Below, in pieces: positions 43,217 through 51,902 of a stretch of DNA of 64,000 nucleotides. The position numbers and the translations under genes are program-made. Each line of letters begins with the position of its first letter. Position 1 is the stretch's first letter. Under the pieces are notes generated by a model. That model worked only from the letters and a program-made list of their open reading frames with translations. It searched no databases and was not told the origin of the DNA. The stretch spans positions 102,952 through 166,951 of the forward strand of contig URBK01000002.1 of NCBI GenBank assembly GCA_900546065.1, given 5' to 3'. Source of the DNA: an uncultured Alistipes sp. (GTDB lineage Bacteria > Bacteroidota > Bacteroidia > Bacteroidales > Rikenellaceae).

Positions 43217-44701
43217 CTACTCGGCCTCCACCCAGTCGCCCCCAGCCTTGATCAACGCCACCAGATGATCGATGGCCTGCTCCTGAGGTATGTTGCGCTC
43301 GACAATCTCGCGTCCCTTGTATAGGGTGACACGTCCCGGCGCAGCACCCACATATCCGTAGTCGGCATCGGCCATCTCGCCCGGGCCGTTGACTATACAC
43401 CCCATAACGCCGATCTTCAGGTTCTTCAGATGCGACGTACGGCTTTTGATGTCGGCCAGCGTCTTCTCTATATCGTAGAGCGTGCGGCCGCAGCTCGGGC
43501 ACGCTATGTACTCCGTGCGCGAGAAACGTACGCGCGAAGCCTGCAATATCATCAGTTCCATATCGTGCACCTCGGAGGCCGAGAGATGCGGAGCATCGAT
43601 CCAGATGCCGTCGGCCAAGCCGTCGAGGAACAATACGCCGAGATCGGCCGCCGCCTTCACCGCCACGGCCTCCGCATCCGTATCGTCATAACGGCAGCGC
43701 ACCATGACAGGCACCGTGTCGTCCATATTGAGTATGGCGGCACGCAGCTCGGCCGTAGGGTTGCCGCTCACGGCCTCCACCACACGCATGCCCTCATGCG
43801 GCTCGTCGTGCGTCAGCGGCACCGACACCGCACTGCGGCGTACATACTCCGTAGGATGGTAGCGTTCGGGGTGGTGCACCTCGAAGTGACCCTCGCGGCT
43901 GGCAAAGTGGTCGACTATCATCTGCGCCACGGGCACCTCGTTCTCGGGGGGCTCGGTCAGCGATACGCGGATCGTGTCGCCGATGCCGTCGCTCATCAGC
44001 GCACCTATGCCCACGGCACTCTTGATGCGCCCCTCGATGCCGTTTCCGGCCTCAGTGACACCCAGATGTATCGGATAGGTCATCCCCTCGCGGTCCATCG
44101 CCTCGACCAGAAGGCGGTAGGCATGAACCATGACGCGCGTATTGCTCGACTTCATCGACACCACGACCTGATCGAACCCCTCGCGGCGGCATACGCGCAG
44201 GAACTCCATGGCCGAGACCACCATACCCTGCGGCGTGTCGCCCCACTCGTCGAAGACGCGACGTGCGAGCGACCCGTGGTTGACACCTATGCGCAGAGCC
44301 ACGCCCCGCTCGCGGCACTGGGCGATGAGAGCCTCCAGCTCACCGTGCGAGGTACGGTAGTTTCCGGGGTTGATGCGCACCTTGTCCACATACCGTGCGG
44401 CTATGGCCGCCACCTCGGGCACGAAGTGTATGTCGGCCACTACGGCCGTCGTGTAGCCGTCCTCACGCAGACGGCGTACGATATTTTCGAGATTCTCACC
44501 CTCGCGGCGTCCCTGCGCCGTGAGGCGTACGATACGCGCTCCGGCATCGGCTATGCGCTCGCTCTGCGCCACACTCGCCTCGGTGTCGGCCGTAGGGGTA
44601 TTGGTCATCGACTGCACCTCTACCGGATGCGCCGATCCTATCGTCACGCCGCCTATGCGCACGTCGTGCGCCTTGCGGCGGCTGTATTGGCTCAGATCCA
44701 T
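43217..44701 (-). CDS. ispG: 4-hydroxy-3-methylbut-2-enyl diphosphate synthase (IspG)
   Basis: This is the iron-sulfur enzyme of the non-mevalonate isoprenoid pathway. The 494-residue product has the TIM-barrel N-terminal domain (GGVTIGSAHPVEVQSMTNTP, VADIHF, VRINPGNY, GVNHGSL). An inserted middle region (about 280-395) and the C-terminal [4Fe-4S] domain follow, with CPSCGRTLYD and MGCIVNGPGE carrying the three Cys. It is longer than the two-domain E. coli enzyme (about 370) but shorter than the roughly 600-residue three-domain forms. The ATG at 44699-44701 is the likely start. Confidence 0.95.
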   Translation of the reverse strand: MDLSQYSRRKAHDVRIGGVTIGSAHPVEVQSMTNTPTADTEASVAQSERIADAGARIVRLTAQGRREGENLENIVRRLREDGYTTAVVADIHFVPEVAAIAARYVDKVRINPGNYRTSHGELEALIAQCRERGVALRIGVNHGSLARRVFDEWGDTPQGMVVSAMEFLRVCRREGFDQVVVSMKSSNTRVMVHAYRLLVEAMDREGMTYPIHLGVTEAGNGIEGRIKSAVGIGALMSDGIGDTIRVSLTEPPENEVPVAQMIVDHFASREGHFEVHHPERYHPTEYVRRSAVSVPLTHDEPHEGMRVVEAVSGNPTAELRAAILNMDDTVPVMVRCRYDDTDAEAVAVKAAADLGVLFLDGLADGIWIDAPHLSASEVHDMELMILQASRVRFSRTEYIACPSCGRTLYDIEKTLADIKSRTSHLKNLKIGVMGCIVNGPGEMADADYGYVGAAPGRVTLYKGREIVERNIPQEQAIDHLVALIKAGGDWVEAE

Positions 44702-44745
44702 CACTCGAATGTTTTTAGGGCCGCCCGCGCGGCCGTTCCTTACTG

Positions 44746-44835
44746 CAAAGATAGAAATTGGAGGCCGTAAATCCGCCGCCGCGACAAAATTAATCGCCGA
44801 ACGGATGGCCGTCACGCAAAATTAACTTAACTTTG
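44746..44835. promoter_or_regulatory. Divergent -7 boxes for ispG and the GH125 gene
   Basis: The minus strand has TATCTTTG at 44746-44753 (ispG) and the plus strand TAACTTTG at 44828-44835 (GH125). Both match TAnnTTTG exactly. The region between them is mixed, with no second strong element. Confidence 0.55.
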
Positions 44836-44866
44836 GACGAAAATCAATATCAACACTCCTACAAAG

Positions 44867-46384
44867 ATGAAAAATATCGGTTCATTAGCCATGGCCGCCA
44901 TCACCGCGGCCGCACTTGCCGTGACGGGCTGCGACTCGGCACGTAAGGCCACGGCCCCGACGCCGCAGCCCGCCGCAACCGCACAGGCACCCATAGAGCT
45001 CAAGGCTACGCCCGCCCCGCGCGACGACTCGGGCGCATACGTCTGCCAGCGTCCGGCCGAGGCGGAGCGTCTGTTCACCTCGCAGGCCATCGAGCAGCAG
45101 ATCGTACGCATACAGAAGATGCTCACCAACGCGCGTCTGGCGTGGATGTTCGGCAACTGCTTCCCCAACACTCTCGACACCACCGTCCACTACCGCAAGG
45201 ATGCCGACGGCAGCGACGACACGTTCGTCTACACGGGCGACATACACGCCATGTGGCTGCGCGACTCGGGCGCGCAGGTGTGGCCCTACGTCCAGTTCGC
45301 GAACGAGGATCCCGCCCTGCAGGCGATGCTGGCGGGCGTGATAAACCGTCAGATGAAATGCATCAACATCGACCCCTACGCCAATGCCTTCAACGACGGC
45401 CCCACGGGCTCGGACTGGGAGAGCGACCAGACCGACATGAAACCCGAACTGCACGAACGCAAATACGAGATCGACTCGCTCTGCTACCCGATACGTCTGG
45501 CCTACTACTATTGGATGGTTACGGGCGACGAGTCGGTCTTCGGCGAGGAGTGGCTCTCGGCCGTGGCAAACATACTCAAGACCTTCCGCGAGCAGCAGCG
45601 CAAGGAGGGCAACGGCCCCTACACCTTCCTGCGCAAGACCGACCGACAGTTCGACACACTCTCGAACAACGGCCTTGGCGCCCCCGTCAAGCCCGTAGGT
45701 CTGATCGTATCGAGCTTCCGTCCGTCGGATGACGCCACCGTTTTGCAGTTCCTCGTGCCGTCGAACTTCTTCGCCGTCTCGTCGCTGCGCAAGGCCGCCG
45801 AGATCCTCACCAAGGTGAACAAGAACGAGGCTCTGGCTGCCGAGTGCACGGCCCTTGCCGACGAGGTGGCCGCCGCCCTCGACAAGTATGCAGTCTACAA
45901 CCATCCCGAATTCGGCCCCATCTACGCCTTCGAGGTCGACGGCTTCGGCAACAGCCTGCTCATGGACGACGCCAACGTACCGAGCCTGCTGGCCCTGAAG
46001 TATCTTACGCCCGAGGTTATCGACGACGGGATATATGCCAACACGCGCCGCTTCGTCTGGAGCGACAGCAACCCCTACTTCTTCCGCGGCAAGGCGGGCG
46101 AGGGCATCGGCGGCCCCCACATCGGATACGACATGGCATGGCCCATGAGCATCATGATGAAGGCCTTTACGAGCGATGACGACGAGGAGATCAAATACTG
46201 TATCGAGATGCTCATGTCGACCGACGCCGGCACGGGATTCATGCACGAGTCGTTCAACGTAGACGACCCCACCAACTTCACCCGCGCATGGTTCGCATGG
46301 CAGAATACGCTCTTCGGCGAGCTCATCATAAAGCTCGTCAACGACGGCCGCGTGGACCTTCTCAACTCGATAACCATAGAGTAA
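44867..46384 (+). CDS. GH125 exo-alpha-1,6-mannosidase, lipoprotein
   Basis: The 505-residue product has a lipoprotein signal (VTGC, Cys22). An (alpha/alpha)6-barrel GH125 domain covers about 65-500, with [77 protein letters not shown] and [19 protein letters not shown]125 enzymes remove alpha-1,6-linked mannose, as in N-glycans or yeast mannan. It is not part of a visible polysaccharide locus. Confidence 0.93.
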   Translation: MKNIGSLAMAAITAAALAVTGCDSARKATAPTPQPAATAQAPIELKATPAPRDDSGAYVCQRPAEAERLFTSQAIEQQIVRIQKMLTNARLAWMFGNCFPNTLDTTVHYRKDADGSDDTFVYTGDIHAMWLRDSGAQVWPYVQFANEDPALQAMLAGVINRQMKCINIDPYANAFNDGPTGSDWESDQTDMKPELHERKYEIDSLCYPIRLAYYYWMVTGDESVFGEEWLSAVANILKTFREQQRKEGNGPYTFLRKTDRQFDTLSNNGLGAPVKPVGLIVSSFRPSDDATVLQFLVPSNFFAVSSLRKAAEILTKVNKNEALAAECTALADEVAAALDKYAVYNHPEFGPIYAFEVDGFGNSLLMDDANVPSLLALKYLTPEVIDDGIYANTRRFVWSDSNPYFFRGKAGEGIGGPHIGYDMAWPMSIMMKAFTSDDDEEIKYCIEMLMSTDAGTGFMHESFNVDDPTNFTRAWFAWQNTLFGELIIKLVNDGRVDLLNSITIE

Positions 46385-46434
46385 CGGCACCGCGCACGCC
46401 CGGCAATCGGCCGACACGGACGATGCCTGCCAAC

Positions 46435-46480
46435 GATAAAATCGCATTCACTACGTGTGTAGGAATGCGATTTTATCTTT
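46435..46480 (+). terminator. Terminator after the GH125 gene
   Basis: A perfect 15-bp stem (46435-46449 and 46463-46477) with a 13-nt loop is followed by TTT. The arms are AT-rich (GATAAAATCGCATTC). Confidence 0.75.
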
Positions 46481-46494
46481 CGGCCGCCGCCGGA

Positions 46495-46526
46495 TTTGTC
46501 TCTGCGCCCCGATTTTCATATCTTTG
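46495..46526 (+). promoter_or_regulatory. Promoter of recG
   Basis: TTTG (46495-46498), a 20-nt spacer and TATCTTTG (46519-46526) make a textbook Bacteroidetes promoter. The ATG begins at 46531, so the transcript would be leaderless or nearly so, depending on the exact start point. Confidence 0.8.
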
Positions 46527-46530
46527 TATC

Positions 46531-48645
46531 ATGGCAGATATTCTCCAGAGCAGCGTCAAGTATGTCACGGGCGTAGGCGAGGCACGTGCCCGGCTCCTCG
46601 AACAGGAGCTCGGCATCTTCACCGTGGGCGACCTGCTGCGCCACTACCCCTTCCGCTATATCGACCGCACGAAGATCTACACCATCGACTCCATTGACGA
46701 GTCGATGGCCACGTCGCTGGTACAGTTCCGCGGCCGCGTGACGGGTGTGGCATACGCCGGCGAAGGCCGCCGCCAACGCTTCTCGGCCTATGTATCCGAC
46801 GCCACGGGCTCGGCCGAACTGACTTGGTTCCACGGCATAAAATGGATCGAGAAGAGCATCGAGGTCGGGCGCGAATATATCATCTTCGGACGCCCCTCGT
46901 TCTTCCGCGGACAGCTTTCCGTAATACATCCCGAGCTGGAGATGGTCGAAAAGGCTCTGAGCCGCACCGCCCGCAGCGGCATGCAGGGCATATACCCCTC
47001 GACCGAGAAGATAGCCTCGGCGCTGGGCAACAAGGGCTATTACCGCATCCTCTGCAACGCGTGGGCGCTGGCCAAGGATCGCATCACGGACCCCATGCCC
47101 GAGTCGCTGCGCCGCCGATACGACCTCATGCCTCTGGCCGAAGCCATCGGCAACGTACACTTCCCGCAGTCGCCCGAGCTGCTGCAGCGGGCACAGCGGC
47201 GTCTGAAGTTCGACGAGCTGCTCGGCGTGCAGCTATCGGTACAGGCACAGCGTTCGGAGCGCATGAGCCGCCGCGACGGATTTCTCTTCCCGCGCGTGGG
47301 AGAGCTCTTCAACGACTTCTACCACAACCGTCTGCCATTCGAACTCACTGCGGCGCAGAAACGCGTCATACGCGAGATACGTCAGGATACCGTCTCGGGA
47401 TTCCAGATGAACCGCCTGCTTCAGGGGGATGTCGGCAGCGGCAAGACGATGGTGGCGCTCATGTCGATGCTGCTGGCTGTGGACAACGGCTACCAAGCCT
47501 GCATGATGGCCCCGACGGAGATACTCGCACGGCAGCACTTCGCAACCGTAAGCCGCCTCACGGAGGGTATGGACCTCAATGTAGCCATACTTACCGGGGC
47601 GTCGAAGACGGCCGAGCGGCGCCGCGCCATCGAGGGCATAGCCTCGGGCGAAGTCAACATACTCATCGGCACGCATGCCCTGATCGAGGACAACGTACGT
47701 TTCGCCAATCTGGGATATGTCGTAATCGACGAGCAGCACCGCTTCGGTGTGGAGCAGCGCGCGCGCCTCTGGACCAAGAACCACCGCCCGCCACACATTC
47801 TGGTCATGACCGCCACACCCATACCGCGCACGCTGGCCATGACCCTCTACGGCGACCTCGACGTCTCGGTCATAGACGAGCTGCCGCCCGGACGCCGCCC
47901 CATAAAGACATACCACTACACCGACGCGGCGCGTCTGAAGTTGTGGGGGTTCCTGCGGCAGCAGATAGCACTCGGACGTCAGGTATATGTGGTCTACCCG
48001 TTGATCAAGGAGTCGGAGTCGATGGACTACAAGGATCTGGAGGACGGATTCGAGTCGATCATACGCGACTTCCCGCTGCCGCAGTACCGTGTCACCGTCT
48101 GTCACGGCAAGATGAAGCCTCAGGACAAGGAGGAGTCGATGCGTCAGTTCAAGGAGCATGAGGCCGACATCCTCGTCGCCACGTCGGTCATAGAGGTGGG
48201 GGTCGACGTACCCAACGCCACGGTCATGGTTATCGAGTCAGCAGAGCGGTTCGGACTCTCGCAGCTGCACCAGCTGCGCGGGCGTGTGGGCCGCGGCGGC
48301 GAACAGTCATACTGCATACTCATGTCGGGCGACAAGCTCTCGCGCGAGTCGCGGGCGCGGCTGCGCGCCATGTGCGAGACCAATGACGGCTTCCGCCTTG
48401 CGGAACTCGACCTGCGGCTGCGCGGCGCCGGCGACATAAACGGCACGCTGCAAAGCGGCGAGTCGTTCGACCTGAAGATCGCCAACCCTACGCTCGACTC
48501 GGAGCTGCTGCTCTCGGCGCGACAGGCCGCCGAGAGCATCCTCGCGGCGGACCCGCAGCTCGAGAGCGCGGAGTTCCGGCCGTTGCGGGAGCTGCGCGCA
48601 CGCCACGCCGCAGGGCGCCGCTTCGACTTCTCAATGATATCCTGA
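46531..48645 (+). CDS. recG: ATP-dependent DNA helicase RecG
   Basis: The 704-residue product is a branch-migration helicase that rescues stalled forks. It has the wedge/OB domain (about 60-160) and Walker A in GDVGSGKTM (about residue 300). The DEQH box is in VVIDEQHRFGVEQR (about 400). Motif III MTATPIPRTLAM, motif V ATSVIEVGVDVPNA and motif VI HQLRGRVGRGGEQSYC follow. The frame extends upstream, but the ATG at 46531 matches the family and directly follows the promoter. Confidence 0.96.
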   Translation: MADILQSSVKYVTGVGEARARLLEQELGIFTVGDLLRHYPFRYIDRTKIYTIDSIDESMATSLVQFRGRVTGVAYAGEGRRQRFSAYVSDATGSAELTWFHGIKWIEKSIEVGREYIIFGRPSFFRGQLSVIHPELEMVEKALSRTARSGMQGIYPSTEKIASALGNKGYYRILCNAWALAKDRITDPMPESLRRRYDLMPLAEAIGNVHFPQSPELLQRAQRRLKFDELLGVQLSVQAQRSERMSRRDGFLFPRVGELFNDFYHNRLPFELTAAQKRVIREIRQDTVSGFQMNRLLQGDVGSGKTMVALMSMLLAVDNGYQACMMAPTEILARQHFATVSRLTEGMDLNVAILTGASKTAERRRAIEGIASGEVNILIGTHALIEDNVRFANLGYVVIDEQHRFGVEQRARLWTKNHRPPHILVMTATPIPRTLAMTLYGDLDVSVIDELPPGRRPIKTYHYTDAARLKLWGFLRQQIALGRQVYVVYPLIKESESMDYKDLEDGFESIIRDFPLPQYRVTVCHGKMKPQDKEESMRQFKEHEADILVATSVIEVGVDVPNATVMVIESAERFGLSQLHQLRGRVGRGGEQSYCILMSGDKLSRESRARLRAMCETNDGFRLAELDLRLRGAGDINGTLQSGESFDLKIANPTLDSELLLSARQAAESILAADPQLESAEFRPLRELRARHAAGRRFDFSMIS

Positions 48646-48700
48646 ACGGCAATAAAAAGCCTACGCATACCGTTTTATAACCAAGACAACCTGCAAAACG

Positions 48701-49501
48701 ATGAAAAAATTACTGCTCGCAACAGCCTCCCTGCTTCTGGCCACCGCCGCCGCGGCACAACTCTACGTTCCGGGCGAGACGCTCAACTACCGCATGAGCT
48801 ACCGCGCCCGATTCTTTCCCAACACCGAGGTTGCGAAGGTGGTAATGCAGACGACCGAGACCACGCTCGACGGCATACCGGCATATAAGGTCTACGGTTA
48901 CGGGCAGACTACGGCCGCCTTCCGCTGGATCCTCCCCGTGCGCGACGCCTATACCGTATGGGTAGATCCGCAGACGCTGCGCACACGCCGCTTCGACAGC
49001 GACCTGCACGAGGGCGACTACACCTTCCGCAGCACATATATCTTCGACTGGCACAACCTCAACGTCCACACACGGTGGCAGCGGCGGCAGGATCCCGAGA
49101 AGTTCCGCACCATGAAGATCTCGGACAAGAGTATGGATGCCATATCGCTCTACTACAACCTCCGCACCGAGGACGATGCCAACATCAAGGAGGGCTACGA
49201 ACGCGATCTGGAGATGGTCCTCGAGGACACGGTGCGCTACCTGAAGTTCCGTTACGAGTGCCGCGAGGTGAAGAAGATCAAGAACCTCGGCTACTTCAAC
49301 ACCATCAAGTTCCGCTGCAAGATAGCCACCTCGGACGGCTTCGCCTTCAAGGACGGCACGGAGTTCGAGGTGTGGATCTCGGACGACCGCAACAAGATCC
49401 CGCTATACATCAAATCGCCCATCAAGGTGGGGAGCGTATGCGCATATCTCTCTTCGTATGAAGGTTTGCGCTATCCGTTGGAGAGTTTTATCAAAAAATA
49501 G
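48701..49501 (+). CDS. DUF3108 family secreted protein
   Basis: The 266-residue product has a signal peptide (about 1-19, TAAAAQ). It then follows the DUF3108 pattern: VPGETLNYRMSYRARFFPN at the start, a repeated strand pattern such as VYGYGQTTAAFRWILPVRD, and FEVWISDDRNKIPLYIKSPI near the end. Function unknown; probably periplasmic. It is followed by the coiled-coil membrane protein after 62 nt. Confidence 0.85.
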   Translation: MKKLLLATASLLLATAAAAQLYVPGETLNYRMSYRARFFPNTEVAKVVMQTTETTLDGIPAYKVYGYGQTTAAFRWILPVRDAYTVWVDPQTLRTRRFDSDLHEGDYTFRSTYIFDWHNLNVHTRWQRRQDPEKFRTMKISDKSMDAISLYYNLRTEDDANIKEGYERDLEMVLEDTVRYLKFRYECREVKKIKNLGYFNTIKFRCKIATSDGFAFKDGTEFEVWISDDRNKIPLYIKSPIKVGSVCAYLSSYEGLRYPLESFIKK

Positions 49502-49503
49502 TT

Positions 49504-49511
49504 TATATTTG
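49504..49511 (+). promoter_or_regulatory. -7 box upstream of the coiled-coil protein gene
   Basis: TATATTTG, a full consensus match, lies just past the DUF3108 stop and 52 nt upstream of the next ATG. No perfect -33 TTTG is seen. Confidence 0.5.
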
Positions 49512-49563
49512 CACGTGGCAAACTTTGCCAAACCTTTCCCGTAAACCATAAATATCGAAAATT

Positions 49564-50484
49564 ATGAAAGAGGAATACAACGACTACGACGATGCGCGGT
49601 ACGACGACGAGTACGACGACCAGATGCCCGACAACAAAGCCGTGCGGGGTTACCGCATAGTGATCATCATCCTTGCGGTCATACTCGTAGCGCTGTCGGC
49701 ACTCTATTTCCGCATCCACCGCCAGCAGCAGGCCGAGTACGTGCTGCTCGAGGAGGACCGTGACAAGATTCAGAACGATCTGGACAGCCTCATAGTGTCG
49801 TTCGACGACCTGAAGATACAGAACGACTCTATCGCGGCCAACCTTGACGAGGCCAACAAACTCATGGAGCAGCTCAAGAACGAGCGGCGCCTCAACTACG
49901 CCAAGATCCGCGCCTACGAGAAGGAGGTGGGTACGCTGCGTACCGTCATGCAGGGTTACATTCGCCAGATCGACTCGCTCAATACGCTCAACAAGCGTCT
50001 GGCCAACGAGAACGTCAGCTACAAGAAGCAGATTTCGACGGCACAGCTGCGCGCCGAAATGGCCGAGGAACGCGCCGAGGAGCTCAACAACAAGGTGCGT
50101 GTGGGTGCCGTCATCCGCGCCCGCGACATACGCCTCGTGCCGCTCAACGCCAAGGACAAGGCCGTCACCCGCGTCAAGGGAGCCTCGCGCCTGCGCACCG
50201 ACCTCGTGCTCGCGGCCAACGAGTTGGCCGAGCCCGGACAGAAGACCATCTACGTATGTATAACCTCACCCGACGGATATGTCCTCTCGACACCCGAGGC
50301 GGCATCGTTCACCTTCGAGGGCGAGCCCAAAATCTACTCTGCGGCCCGTGAGGTCGAATATACCAATTCGGACCTTGAGGTGAGCGTCTTCTACAACGGC
50401 AGCGGCTTCACCGCCGGAACATACCATATCGAACTCTACACGGACGGCCGTCTGATCGGCTCGACCGACGTGGCTCTGCGATAG
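49564..50484 (+). CDS. Single-span membrane protein with coiled coil
   Basis: The 306-residue product has an acidic Asp/Tyr-rich cytoplasmic N terminus (about 1-30) and one membrane helix (about 32-49, IVIIILAVILVALSALY). A long coiled coil (about 55-175, LLEEDRDKIQNDLDSLI, ANKLMEQLKNERRLNYAKI) leads to a C-terminal beta-rich domain (about 180-306). The type is common in Bacteroidetes, but I know no assigned function. The topology suggests a periplasmic scaffold or cell-envelope role, which is inference. Confidence 0.75.
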   Translation: MKEEYNDYDDARYDDEYDDQMPDNKAVRGYRIVIIILAVILVALSALYFRIHRQQQAEYVLLEEDRDKIQNDLDSLIVSFDDLKIQNDSIAANLDEANKLMEQLKNERRLNYAKIRAYEKEVGTLRTVMQGYIRQIDSLNTLNKRLANENVSYKKQISTAQLRAEMAEERAEELNNKVRVGAVIRARDIRLVPLNAKDKAVTRVKGASRLRTDLVLAANELAEPGQKTIYVCITSPDGYVLSTPEAASFTFEGEPKIYSAAREVEYTNSDLEVSVFYNGSGFTAGTYHIELYTDGRLIGSTDVALR

Positions 50485-50495
50485 ATCGGAACTTT

Positions 50496-50548
50496 TGCGA
50501 CGCCCTTTTCGGATACAGGTCTCAGCCTTTGCCGGAGAGGGCGTCGCA
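50496..50548 (+). terminator. Hairpin after the coiled-coil protein gene
   Basis: An 11-bp stem (TGCGACGCCCT/AGGGCGTCGCA) with a 31-nt loop lies 12 nt after the stop and is followed by TTATATTTAT. It is a likely terminator, although the loop is long. Confidence 0.6.
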
Positions 50549-50695
50549 TTATATTTATACGGTTTATATTATACCATTCCACCGTTCAGCCGCCGGTTTA
50601 TCCTGCCTTTTTCCTACACCTAACCCCACATACATACGTTTGAGGCGGCAATAATACACAACTGTGTTATTTTTCAAACTTCAAAACATACACAC

Positions 50696-51733
50696 ATGAT
50701 ACAACGCCTTGCTCCCGCACTTATGATCTGCGCTTTGGCGCTGTCGTGTTCGCCCGACGGCACTGAATACACGCCGCTGCATTTTCCCGAAGAACATACG
50801 GCCGACATCACGCCTCTCAACAGGGAACTGGTTATGGATATTCCGTCGCGGTTTCTTTTGTACGATACCGTCACCGTGATGAACAGCCGCAATGCCGACA
50901 ACGACAATATCTTCCAAGCGCTGTCGACCACGGACGGAACATTGTGCGCAAGTTTCGCGCACATGGGACGCGGCGCGAACGAGCTTTCGGACTGCTACGG
51001 ACTTGCTCTGGATCAGAATACGGCAACGATGTATGCCCTCGGCAGCGACAGCAAGCTGCTGGCCATCGACCTGCGCAAGGCATTGTCAGGAAGCGGCGAT
51101 TTTGTCACGGCACGCTACAATGCCGACATTGCACGCAGCGCCAAGAACATATACGTCCTCGGCGAGGGGAAGATTCTCTATGAAGGGTTGCCGCGATTCT
51201 CCGTCATCGAACTGTCACAGGGCGATACCCCGACCGAACTCTTCTCATACAACGAATATCCCGAACTGCCTGCCGAAATAGCATCCGCTACAGACGGTGC
51301 GGCAAACTACTTCTACTACAATTCCGATACGGCCGTCAAGACTGACGGGACAATGTTCTGCAACGCCACAAGCAACGGCATGATTCTGGAGATATTTTCG
51401 ATCGGCAAAGAGGGGATAAGGTCGGACGCCGTAAGGAGAATATACGAGCCGAACAAAGAGAGCCAAAACAGTATTTTCGGCACCATACAGGCACAGGCCA
51501 CCGACCGTTACATCTATCTGCTCTATATAGCGACCACGGTCGGCAGCTACGACTACGCCACCACATGCCCCGAACTGGGAGTGTTCGACTGGAAGGGGCG
51601 CGAGGTTGCGCACTACACCCTCGGCAAACGGGTTGTCCGCTTTACCGTCACCTCGGACGACAGCCGTTCGTATTGCTGGTATCTGGACGACGAGGGAATA
51701 CCCGTCTACGGATATTTCGACATGACACATTAG
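50696..51733 (+). CDS. Six-bladed beta-propeller lipoprotein
   Basis: The 345-residue product has a lipoprotein signal (LALSC, Cys18). The body resembles the BF3164/TolB-like six-bladed propeller lipoproteins of Bacteroidetes (FAHMGRGANELSDCYGLALD; LLAIDLRKALSGSGDF; LGVFDWKGREVAHYTL). Ligand and role are unknown. It is a single gene with AT-rich flanks. Confidence 0.7.
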   Translation: MIQRLAPALMICALALSCSPDGTEYTPLHFPEEHTADITPLNRELVMDIPSRFLLYDTVTVMNSRNADNDNIFQALSTTDGTLCASFAHMGRGANELSDCYGLALDQNTATMYALGSDSKLLAIDLRKALSGSGDFVTARYNADIARSAKNIYVLGEGKILYEGLPRFSVIELSQGDTPTELFSYNEYPELPAEIASATDGAANYFYYNSDTAVKTDGTMFCNATSNGMILEIFSIGKEGIRSDAVRRIYEPNKESQNSIFGTIQAQATDRYIYLLYIATTVGSYDYATTCPELGVFDWKGREVAHYTLGKRVVRFTVTSDDSRSYCWYLDDEGIPVYGYFDMTH

Positions 51734-51839
51734 ACGATATCTCATTTCTCGACAGCGCGTGCGTATGCACATCCCGACAGGATCGGCCGACGCGAATCTG
51801 CGAAAGTTGATAGCCAAGTATCACACAGCAACGAATAAT

Positions 51840-51871
51840 AAAAGGGACTCCTTGAAAAGAAGTCCCTTTTT
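51840..51871. terminator. Convergent terminator
   Basis: A 10-bp stem (AAAAGGGACT/AGTCCCTTTT) with an 11-nt loop, with T-rich or A-rich arms, lies between the propeller gene (plus) and the GH106 gene (minus). It can end transcription in both directions. Confidence 0.8.
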
Positions 51872-51902
51872 ATGTGTTGTCAGCCACGCACCATCACAAC
51901 TC

